From positions 1,443,501 through 1,507,500 of the forward strand of contig NW_026611594.1 of NCBI RefSeq assembly GCF_028502605.1: a DNA stretch of 64,000 bases, read 5' to 3'. Below the pieces are notes generated by a model. It had not been told where the DNA came from. It saw only the letters and a list, made by a program, of their open reading frames with translations, and did no database searches. The translations under genes were made by a program, and so were the position numbers. Source of the stretch: Trichoderma breve. Lineage: Eukaryota; Ascomycota; Sordariomycetes; Hypocreales; Hypocreaceae. Positions 36,562-46,323 of the stretch are shown one piece after another (positions within the stretch are counted from its first letter, which is position 1; each line of letters begins with the position of its first letter).

Positions 36562-37990
36562 TTACCTTTGCTGTTGACCATTTTCGTACGCAAAGATCAA
36601 TTCTTCGTGCTCTGGACTGCGGGGTGTAATACTAGCTTTAGAAGGTACAGAATGGCTTACAACCCCAGCAAGCCCAGAATGGAAGTCAATGACTATTTTA
36701 AGCTCTTGCCCATTTTCCACTCCCGTCTTGTAAGAGACTTGGCCATGGTAAGCCACACAGAGGATCCGCAAAACCTTTTCTAGGACAGCTGTGTCTTCCG
36801 AACCCGGAAATATACATCTGAGGGCCTGGTTCGCAAGCAAGACTAACAAACCCGTCAGGATTAAACATCACTAGGCTTGTATATACATCTGGGTTATGCA
36901 AGAGGAACTTGACATTGCATTGTAAGACTAGAGGACTTCTCCCAGAATTTGGAAAAACTGCTCAATGAAAATTCGCCATACGTTTGCTAGAATTATAGTT
37001 CTTTTGGGAACAAAGTAGCCTTGATGCGTGTCATTCGCGGTGACCGCGTGAAATGGTCCCATGGGCGCGGTAGGATGCTAGCCAAGATCTTCCTTCGCGT
37101 TGGCTTCGACGTAGGGTAGGGAGGCTCGGTCATCAATAGTGGGAGCCCTGCTAGTCCCTACCCCAAGATCGATCTCATGGAGAGAAAAAAGGCCTGGAGT
37201 GTTCGTACAGACTAAAACTCGGAGTCAACTTTATAGCAACTAAATAGAAACTGTCAAGAAAAGTACTTTACGGTATCGGTGCCTTCAGTATACATGCTAT
37301 CGCGGCTTCATTTCAAGACGTACTCGTCGTCTTCGGACATCTCGCCCTCACTCTTTTAGTATTTGTTGATCACAAACCACTCTTGTTCACCTCTCTGGCT
37401 AATTGCATCCTCACAAACTTCATCGGTCGCTCGGTCGTCTCAATTAGAGTCCGATGCCACTCCTTAGCTGCCTTTTTAATCCAGCCTCTGGCAGTCATTC
37501 TGTCAGGTAGCGTAACATAGGCACTATATCCACCATCTATGCTCCCGGAATGGCTGCTTGAGAAAACCGTTCCATTGCCCAATCTGCAAGCTCAACCATG
37601 AGATCTGAGCCTTTCGGATCGATGGTGTAGCCATATGTCATTTTGAGGATGATCGCGCCAATCTGAGTACGAATATGTTGGAGCCAGTTGTGTGGAGCAC
37701 GCAGGATAAGGAAAAGAAGAAAGCGACTTATTTCGGCCTCGAGCGTTGGGTGGTAACGCGACAGCGCTCAAGATGACTCAATGGCTTGATGCATCTTCTG
37801 CCGACATACGCAAAATCTTGATGTGTACGACTGCCCCGATACGAGATTGGGCCATGCACACATCCCCAGGCCAAAGATCAAACGAGGTCAGCCGGAGTTA
37901 ATGCTGCCGTGCTTATCTAGGAGATAAAAAACGGCCTTGCTCAAGTACAGATACTCCCGAAGACTGTGATAAAGCTAATTGGCCCTATGC
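36562..37990 (-). pseudogene. Cytochrome P450, full-length relic with stops and frameshifts
   Basis: No long frame survives, but piecewise minus-strand reading recovers the whole P450 order. An N-terminal DLLDKHG-like segment with RLTSFDLWPG appears near 37,850-37,960. EISRFLLFLILRAP and GAIILKMTYGY appear near 37,600-37,750, then WIKKAAKEWHRTL (37,440-37,490). The I-helix relic MYTEGTDTV is near 37,290, followed by LPYVEA at about 37,105-37,130. The ExxR position reads EDLG, and TAG replaces the next Trp. The region HPTAPMGPFHAVT follows, then NPDVYTSLVMFNPD and the haem-ligand loop SGFGRHSCPR (about 36,790-36,820). The C-terminal SHSVPSKASITPRSPEHEELI ends near 36,562. Loss of ExxR Arg, multiple stops and frame changes make it dead. 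It resembles microsomal fungal P450s of secondary metabolism. Confidence 0.85.
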
Positions 37991-38227
37991 AGTAAGCAGG
38001 AAAACACCCATTGTTAATTAGTTGCGAGAGACGTAAGCTTCGCTTTTGCTAGCACCACCCGTAACCTGACGCTATATTATCCAAGGTTCATCAGTGAAAA
38101 GGCCTACCAACACTAAACTTTATATACTTTACTAGTAGTTGTTGGAGGATAATGGTAGCAAGCTGAGAAAATGGTTAAATTTGAGCAATCTATTGAGCGG
38201 TTTGTTGGGACGGGATATTAATCTCAG

Positions 38228-39233
38228 TTACACGATGCTCTTCTCTCTCGTGACACCGAGTTCCCAAAGGGACTTGGTCAACCCAAGTCGTACCCAATTC
38301 TCAATCTCCCTCTCGGTGGCTACAGCAATTACCCCCAACATGCCCAGCGAATTCACCCCGGCTTCTTTGTTAATCGCCGCGCGCCGTCGCGGAATGACTA
38401 CCATCCACCGGGTCGTGAAGGCCACGTTATGCGGGCAAGCCTCCCCATCAGCCACAGTGTTACCTGTACATTTCTCCCACGCCTTGGTAGCCTGACGTAG
38501 AAGCTGCGCATAAATATTCGCTATTGTAGCGGATGTTATAGCCCCATCCTCGAATCTATAATAGAACCACTTGAAGGGTACTCTGGGCTCTTTCGCAACG
38601 TGAGAATTGAGAAATGCGGTGGCAAAACCGTCAGCCGGTAAGGGCATCAGCTGCATGTGCTTATGCAGCCGGCTACATCCACCGTCCCTTCCACAGTTGT
38701 AGAACACAACGTAGTCCGTAGCTGGATTGTTTAAAGCCGCTAATGTGGTCCATGCCGCTTCCAAGTCGCTCCTATCCAACGGCTCATGCTGCCTGCGGTA
38801 CCCATCGCAGGTGAGCATCATGAGGTGCGGCCGCGAAAAGCAAAATTTATTCGCGATGAGGAAGTGGCTTTTACTACCGTCATCTATTTCGTAGCCGTTC
38901 GAATTGATGTCGCTCCCCGGTCGTTGCTGCATGAGGCTCAGGGGTGATTTGTTTTGGCCCTGGGCTAAAATTTGCTCCGGTGGTGTAGAAAGAGTTGGTT
39001 TTTGGGCCAGCGCTTTGGTGAGGATAAAATGAAACTTTACCACAAAGAATAATTTATTATTAATGTGAGTATCACTAGTCAACAACTATGGAACGAACCT
39101 TGAGGTCTCCATCAGTATGCTCGATAATCTTCTGGTGCTCGTCATAGTGAACAAAGCCCGCCTTAATTAATGAATCAAAACGGGATAACACCAAAGACCC
39201 ATTTACAGGAGGTAATCGTTCACCGGCTGTCAT
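38228..39233 (-). CDS. Ap4A phosphorylase (ATP adenylyltransferase, HIT-like superfamily)
   Basis: Two exons, 39,099-39,233 and 38,228-39,034, with a 64 nt GTTCGT...AAG intron; 313 residues. The start at 39,233 is the first in-frame ATG. The junction reads DGDLK|FHFILTKALAQKPTL, as in fungal APA1/APA2-type proteins. The catalytic motif GGCSRLHKHMQLMP contains the paired histidines (H-x-H) of this superfamily, and the upstream FLIANKFCFSRPHLMMLT segment matches the substrate-binding core. It splits diadenosine tetraphosphate with phosphate to ADP and ATP in the cytosol. Length is close to the yeast enzymes and no damage is seen. A palindromic TATA-like element lies about 90 bp upstream. Confidence 0.88.
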
Positions 39234-39881
39234 TGTGATTGTAGTTAATAATCTGTCTTCCACTTCAGCAGCTGAGAAATAAATATGTGAAAAGCAAAGC
39301 TGGGCAGTTAAGTGCTGGTTCCTTATATAATTATATAAGACAGATGTGATTCAAGTTCATTCATTTACAACGGCGATATGTGGGCGCGATATTACCGAAA
39401 CAGAAATTACTGCTAGTACAGTAAACGCATTACATATACAGACTGACGTGATATTTACAATTTGTCTGGCTGAATGGTGAATCTTCTCTCTTACTAAGGA
39501 GATTACAAAGCGCTTCATTAGGTGGGAGGTGGTAGTATGATTTGGGAAGAGCGAGGACTATCCATACATAGAACATCACCATATGCGCCAGTAGGGTCTT
39601 TGCAATCTTCAATCTCTAGTAAGAAGAGTATCATAGTCTTTTAAATATGGCAGAATGGGATGAAAGCTGGATGAAATGATACTATCACGAATGATGCACT
39701 TCAGTAGGCTAAACTCAGCTTGAAGGTTCAAATTGTTTGCTCCAAATTGGCGACTTTCATGTCACATCTTCGAATCCGTGTTTCTGCCATGGCAGCGCCT
39801 GTGGTACAGCAGACATATAAAAAGCCCGCGGAATACGCCATCTTAAGATGTATAATCTCAGTTTTCCATTATATTTAATAA
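39234..39881. promoter_or_regulatory. Region between Ap4A phosphorylase start and transporter 3' end
   Basis: Contains CTTATATAATTATATAAG at 39,322-39,339, a perfect 18 bp palindrome that could serve as the TATA element of the Ap4A phosphorylase gene. No gene is visible in the remainder. Confidence 0.4.
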
Positions 39882-41918
39882 TCAACTGGTTATTTTTACA
39901 CAACCCTCTCCTTTTTCTCCCGTATTCACAAGCTCAGGTATTGCAGGGTCCATCAGACCTTCAACGGGGCTATTCTCCGCATCATTGTGCTGTGTTTCCT
40001 TAAATGCCTCCATTTCATCATACCTCCGGAATGTGAACCAAAATGTAGGGGCCGCGATGATCATAGTCACCGCTAGCCCCGCGTATAAGTAAAGTATTTG
40101 CGGATCCTTCGATAAGGGCGACACGGCCATACCAAGTGCAGAACCAGCACCAGAGCTCAATTGAGCCATTGCCTGTACAAGGCTGCGCATGTTCTTTGGA
40201 GCCTCGGAATAGCTGTACTCGGATAGTGTTGTGAATCCCAGAATCTCAGCAAACGCGAGTAGAAAGTAAACCGGTGTTTGTACCCAAACGCTTACATTGT
40301 TCGGTGTATTTTCACATTGCAGAGGGTGACCGTAACAAGGTCCCTTGGTATATATGAGCTTCTGCACTCCCGCGGCAAATGCCATTGATGTACTCATCAT
40401 GATGAAAGCCCAGGTGATACGAGCAATTGGTCCAAATGGGAAGCCAAATTTCCGAACGATAGGATAAACCATTTTTTGCATGACCGGACCCAAGATCACG
40501 CAGGCAATAGAGTTAAGGGCCTGAATAGTATCGTTAGGAATACCTCCAAGCTTCATCTGACCGGCCTGAGAGACAAGATTGTTTGTAATCTGGTTCATAC
40601 ACAGATGAAATGGTACAAAGCATGCCCTGGTGTGTGTTAGCTAACTAGTTATGACAGCTGAAGGATGGAACGAATCCTGAGGCGAAAACGAACATGACTT
40701 TACAGGCTTGAAGACCTCTTTTAATCTCAAAGACAAACCTATCATCCCAGTCGACCTGCCGCCCGTAGTTTTCTGATTGATAAACGGCTGTTGCAGCTTC
40801 CCATTTAAACCGATGTCGTGCCGAGCACATGATAACTCGAGAGGCTTGCGGTAGTACGTTTGCTTGTGGCCGAAGTTTGACTTTACTTTGTCATTATTTT
40901 TCTCTTTTAAAAAGCCCTTGCGAGGAGGTCACTTACCGAAAGATTTATGGAATACCAGAAGCAAAGGTACCAGTGTCCAAACTGTACATAGTGGTAACAG
41001 ATAAGCGGCCCAAAAGCCGACGAGCTTTTCTAAGTAGGTAGATGCAACCAAAGATAAACTCGCTATGTTTGTAAGCCTTCGCTACGGTATTAGTTTCACA
41101 ACTGTCAATCTTACAAACCGGGACTTCTCACCAGTAGGATACATTGTAGATGTACTGTAGTGTGAGTGCCCGATCTGTAACAACGCGCTCGCCTTTTTTC
41201 GTGATGATCAGCTGAGGAGCAGTCTCAGCATACTGGTCACCTATACGGTGGGTTAATACCATCTTAACTAAGGAAGACCCAGACACCCGCAGATATCTCT
41301 GGGGTAGATGGAGGATTACCAATAAATGGAGAGGCGGTAGCCTTAACACCACCTGTGCCAAGTGCAAGCAAGATCATTGCGAAGCCTAGTCCTACCACTT
41401 TGGTGGATTGAGTCTTGACCACTGGCAGCGAGGTAATAAAGAGTACCAGGCATCCGCAAAAGTTCAGGCTGTACATGTTAGTCTCCGTAAGGTACCAGAG
41501 ACAGTGGAATTTACAGGTAACTGAGAAACAGCGTCTTATACCGCCCTAGCCATGTGTCCGAGAGAATAGCGAAAATAGTAGGGACCAGAAAAGACAAGAA
41601 GAGAAAAGCACTGGAGATGTTCGTAGCCGTGGCCTGGCCAAGGCCTAAGGCGCCAGGGACAGCAATGTTGTCTGCGCTGTTTTGTATATAATTCTCTGTT
41701 TAACAAATCAGTTCACAATAAACCACAGTCGTGCTCTCGAGTTCCTTTTGATACGCACGCCATGGTGTGGTTACGGCATAGAATGTGAATCTCTCTGTGG
41801 CATTGGCCACAAGCGCAATCCAGACAATAAACGGCACTGAATCGACAACGTGCCGCAACTCCTTCACTTCTTCTTCTGTGGCTTCATGCCTAGCATAGCT
41901 CTCTTGTTGCCTGGCCAT
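39882..41918 (-). CDS. POT/PTR2-family proton-coupled oligopeptide transporter
   Basis: Exons on the minus strand: 41,759-41,918, 41,515-41,695, 41,320-41,468, 41,132-41,240, 40,937-41,076, 40,672-40,880 and about 40,625 to 39,882. The first six join in consistent phase. Family signs are ERFTFYAV in helix 1 (the ExxER-type motif), TTPWQNYIQNSADN, LGTGGVKATASPFIGDQY and YNVSYWLTNIASLS (equivalent to FYxxINxGSL). KLVGFWAAYLLP follows, and the last exon has four or more hydrophobic helices and a charged tail. The plasma membrane is the expected location and di/tripeptides the expected substrates. The final junction is unclean: GTTCCA...CCAG leaves one extra base, and the conserved continuation FVPFHLCMNQITNNLVSQ lies in the next frame. 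A one-base insertion or an unrecognised splice site is possible. Confidence 0.85.
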
Positions 41919-43066
41919 GATGAGCCGTTAATGGGGCAGTTCGCATGTGGTTTCCGATCGCATTTACTATTGTCGAAAAGCTAGGCTTGAGAGACTAGCT
42001 GTGCGGGTATTGAAGTTGAGGCCAGGGTTGAGAAGAGCAAGCAAACATTGGTCTCCCTCGTCCTACCAATACGCCAGGCGACCGAAGACAAAACAAAATA
42101 TGGCGGAAATGAGGGGCTAAGATGACTTTCCCTAACCTCACCTATATGCGGAGAACATCATATTGGCAGTGTTACGTGTGGTGCACGGCCGGGGATCATG
42201 GTAGATTGTCCAAGAACTCGTAAAGGCAACAGCAATCAGCAGGCAACGGTAATGTAACCCTTCGGAGGCCAGGAGCTTGTACCTGTATGCAGATGTAGGC
42301 ACTTTTGCATTTTGACAGAACCAACCAACAGCTTACGGTGAGTGTTGATAATTATCCTTCCCTATTTGGGAAGATGTGATATGGCCCACTGAGGCGCGGT
42401 GATGGTGGGAATCTGCAGATGGTCCACTGAGGAGGAGGGGGTGCTGGTGGGAACCAGCACGAATATACAGACTAAGGGCGTGCGTAATATACAGTACGCC
42501 ATGTTTGACAAGCGACGAGTCTAATCCGTGGAACATCTTCTTTCGTCTGCCTTGCATACATAGACGAAGTCAACTATTACGTTATTACAGGCAAACCGTC
42601 TTGCTATACGAAACTTGGGCGCCTCACTGCATGCCTGCGCCTTTACCCCGGATGCCTTTGAATGGCGATGATATATTGGCAGAGACAATTGATGACTATT
42701 TATGGCTTCTCGTCATGCTGCATCATTCTATTACGAAAGAGCCGCGGTATGTGGGTTTTGGCCTCTCCCTGACCTAGCCTTTGTTGTGCAGCTTGGCTCC
42801 AGTTAATCACTTCTGAATATATTATGACCAACGCGAGAAGAGGAGACCTTTGAACATGAATGTTAGGAAGATGGTGATTAGACGTGATAACACTTTACGT
42901 AGCGCTTAGAAGCCCCTACGGACTATAAGATGGTAGGCAAATAACTGAAGAGGAATTGGCATCGCGCGGCCTATTAGGGCGATATTTTGTTTCGCGTCGA
43001 GGGCAATATAGCTAGAAGAGAAAATACAATATCTCTTTGATTAGGCAGTGGAAGCGTCGATTAAAC
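41919..43066. other. Intergenic with a small direct repeat and a hairpin
   Basis: No supported gene in about 1.1 kb; a 90-codon frame at 42,505-42,777 shows no motif. Near 42,378-42,460 two similar units start with CCACTGAGG and end with GGTGGGAA. The second contains GTGCTGGT-GGGA-ACCAGCAC (42,441-42,460), a perfect 8 bp stem. Confidence 0.35.
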
Positions 43067-44041
43067 ATGCCAACCAATCCACAAGTCAAGTATGACATGC
43101 TCAAGTATGGAATGTCCGAACCGCGGCCAACCTTCTGTGAATATACAATAGAAGTTCAAACTGACTTGTAATATAGGCGGCTCCGTTTAGCAGACTACAT
43201 TACTCTTTCTAATGGTAAGGAGATCAAAGTACATCAATCGTGAAAGCATTAGATTTTGTCAAGCCTAACCACCATGCCTTGTAGGCTTTTGCGGAGGTAA
43301 GGTTCCAGGTGATCACAAAATCATTTCTCGCAAGTCTGAGTACTAAACATTTGCATTTAGTCCTCGCCGTTTTCTGTGCCATGAGACAATCGTTTTTCAT
43401 GGCGCATTTACTCATTTTCCTTGGATACGAGTTTGATCGCTTCGACGGGATAGTAGCGAGGTACAGGAATGAATGCTCCGAAATGGGTAAACAGCTGGAT
43501 AGCTTCTGCGACTTGGTAAGAGCTTCTCGTTCATGTTTTCCCTCCACCCGACAAACTCTAGTCTAACAAGGCATACTGTATAAAGGTCTCCTTTTGTGTG
43601 GCTCCTGCTGTCATGGTCTATTGTGCTGGCTTCAACACCTTGGCAGATCAGGTAATACTGGCCTTTTTTGTCTGCTCTGGCGTTGCACGCCTCGCAAGGT
43701 TTAACGTGGCGGCGCATTTAGTGCCCAAGAGCGCTCATGGAAAGGCACTCTTCCATGAAGGCCTCCCCACGGCCTATGCTGCTCTCTTGATCTCCACAGC
43801 CGTCGCTGTTGCTGAGTGGACAGGTTACTTGACTGATCTAAGTCCTGGGGTAACCCTTGCTTCCGATTCCTGGCTTGCGTATCATCCAATAATGACCGCT
43901 ATGCTCGTACTCAGTGCTCTGATGGTCAGTAAGCGACTTAAACTATATCTTGACGGAGCCTACAGTATCCCGGCTGTGACGGTCATCATTTTTGCAGGCT
44001 GCTGGTCGCACTCACCACTCCCCGTTGGAAATTTTCTGTGA
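43067..44041 (+). CDS. CDP-alcohol phosphatidyltransferase, phosphatidylserine synthase type
   Basis: Five exons with consistent phases: 43,067-43,089, 43,177-43,214, a 12 nt microexon 43,285-43,296, 43,361-43,515 and 43,586-44,041, giving 227 residues. The microexon rebuilds LSN|GFCG|VLAVFCAMR. The family signature D-x2-D-G-x2-A-R-x8-G-x3-D-x3-D is complete in FDRFDGIVARYRN...GKQLDSFCDL, with VSFCVAPAVM following as in type II phosphatidylserine synthases. Several membrane helices follow (for example VILAFFVCSGVARLARFN). It should transfer phosphatidyl from CDP-diacylglycerol to serine at the ER. It is shorter than yeast Cho1 (276), mainly at the N-terminus. Whether it is the main genomic copy or an extra paralogue cannot be told here. 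Confidence 0.85.
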
Positions 44042-44575
44042 TGAGAGGAAAGGGAGAAGAGGGGAGGTGGAGAAGGTGGGGGGTTAAGGTAGGGGCTGCT
44101 TTGAAACAATGGCGGCATTCAAGCATTTCCATGATGCTCTGTTGTTAGCTGGACCAGCGGCTGTAGTGGGTGATGCACAAGGTGTAAAAGGGCGTGAATG
44201 ACGTGATTAACATTGGTACAAGAGGCTTACGTATAATCAAGTGTTAATGACCGTTATGCGATGTTAGAAAATGATAATGGTGTATTTATATTTTCTATGA
44301 TGCTTACCAAAACGTGCGTGCTAGCTCAGTAGAATACCAAATTATGGGCCGCCAAAATAAAAATTGAGGTTGGCAGCATGTATTCACATCCCTGTTGAGG
44401 AGCTTACAAACTAGAATCAGTGTATAAAGAAAGACTTAAAGTCCTCCTGCCAAGTACAACCATTGATTCCGATCCGAATGCCTGGTTGGAGCATCATATT
44501 CCCGTCGCCCCCATCACTGCTTTCTGTGCAGGGTAAGGCAGATCCATATTGTTATTACTACCTAGGCTATTGGAC
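44042..44575. other. Intergenic
   Basis: Starts with a purine-only-like tract (about 44,042-44,100, runs of G and A) just after the phosphatidylserine synthase stop. The remainder should be the promoter of the next gene. No reading frame of note. Confidence 0.35.
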
Positions 44576-45551
44576 ATGTCTCTTCGATCCTATCTAGAAG
44601 CCGCTTACAAAGAAGTTCGACTGTCTTCAGAAGTCGCCCTCAGTCCCCTCCAACAGCTTGATTGCCGTCTGAAGAAGGATGCCGAGAATCTCATTCTGGT
44701 TTATGGTGGATCTTTCAATCCGCCACACCGTGGACACCTAGATGTCCTGCTATCCGCATTGCATCCGGTTGTGAATGCCGCTGCAGTCGTTGTGCTACCG
44801 AGCGAGAACTTTCACCTGCGCCACAAGTTGGCAACTAGCCACCCAGAATTCTTTCTTAGCCGGAGGCAAAGAGCTGACCTGTGGGCTTCCATACCTACCG
44901 TTCCGAAGAACAAGGTTTGGGTATGGTCAGAGACCTGGTATCCCTTCCTGCCATTTACTGAAGCGGTCCGGCGGCTTGGCGAAGCGGACGGATACGACAT
45001 CGTCTTTTCGCATCTCATTGGACCTGATAATCTCAACGAAGCCGATGCCCTCAACAATTTACCATACAGGCTTCCACGGATACTTGTAACCAACAAAGCC
45101 AGGCACGTCCCGTCTCAGTTTTTGCCAAATGGGCAGCCAGCGAAGTGGAAAGGGTTTGGAGAGTGGTCTCAAGTTAACGCAGATGTTTCTCGCAGTAAGT
45201 ACCCTCAATGCGCTAAACTATTAGTTCCAATCTTCGCCTTCTTGAATCAAAATCTGATTTGTGAGATTGGCTTCTACTTCATTTGGTTCGTCATCTCTAA
45301 CATTTGTAGATGAACGAGCTGAGAGTGCTGAAGAGGCTGTTCTGTGGTCATGCCAGAGCGTGGACAGTATTGGCCTGGGGAAGATGGGTTACTACTTAGA
45401 GTTCACCAAAAAGTCAGTTGGGCCTGACTTAAATTCGACGAGTCTAAGGCAAGATCTGCTCCAGAAACACTCGCTGGACGAGGAAGCTCTTAGGCAACTC
45501 AGTACACTTGACCTTCTTGACATGCTGCGACCAATCCTGCAGGTGGATTAG
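44576..45551 (+). CDS. NMN adenylyltransferase-like nucleotidyltransferase
   Basis: Two exons, 44,576-45,194 and 45,310-45,551, with a 115 nt GTAAGT...TAG intron; phases agree and give 286 residues. The start at 44,576 (MSLRSYLEAAY) precedes the conserved core. The nucleotidyltransferase signature GGSFNPPHRGHLDVL carries the HxGH motif that binds the ATP phosphates. A LPSENFHLRHK segment and a central IGPDNLNEADAL region follow. The second signature (ISSTxxR in NMNATs) is not clear; VNADVSRN lies at the equivalent place. It resembles fungal cytidylyltransferase/POF1-like proteins more than the essential NAD enzymes, so the nucleotide substrate is uncertain. The frame is intact. Confidence 0.82.
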
Positions 45552-46323
45552 ACGTCATGAACCAAGAGTCGAAAGCGGCTTGCTTGACTACGCTTACTAG
45601 TATAATTGCATCATATCAGACGTATATGCATACAGCTTAACGTAATACAGTGACTGTTTTATCATTCCGCAAGAGACTTTTCATCAGATGTGCTTGCCTG
45701 TTGGCCCGAGACTTGCCTTGTGACAATAATGCATATAGCGCTAACTCCGTGTGTTCAACGCCGAAATACAAATCATATGTCCATGCGTTGACGCTTGCCA
45801 GAGAAGGATATAGCAATACAACGAACAGGCCACAGCGCGGAGGATGAGAAGTGATATACGAAAGCCTGATTAGAAACATGTCTTTTCATTTCGGTTCCTT
45901 CGCTCATGCAACAGTCTTTGCTAGTTTGCCACCTGACCAAGCTGATGATGCCATTGTAAAAGTTCTGACTACAGCTTTTATACACCTACAAAGCCCACAG
46001 TACAAGGTCTTACTACTCAGAGTCATAATGAAGATAATGCCAACGATGGAGTAATACTGTTCTTGTAACTGGATTTGTCAATCGATCATTTGTATGTAGG
46101 CGCCACTGTACTGGAGGGAGCACGCAAGAATCATATAATGCCACGTTCTATGTGACTTAGAGATCAAAAGTCGTTGGTAATTTCTACAGTGGCTACAATC
46201 TTATATCGCAGTTGGATGATAGGTATATATTTACCCGCGCCAAGTCAACGGTTGATCAATCTGTATTGGCTTTGTTACCACCAACTCCCTTTCACGCATT
46301 TCTTCCACTTCGACTAGAAAACT
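45552..46323. other. Intergenic, no gene recognised
   Basis: About 770 bp between the nucleotidyltransferase and GDP-mannose dehydratase genes. Short frames at 45,637-46,054 on both strands overlap each other and lack motifs. The last 200 bp should hold the promoter of the downstream gene. Confidence 0.35.

Noticed and set aside
42505..42777. 90-codon + strand frame before the phosphatidylserine synthase gene
   Set aside because: No motif or membrane pattern and no splice continuation; treated as chance.
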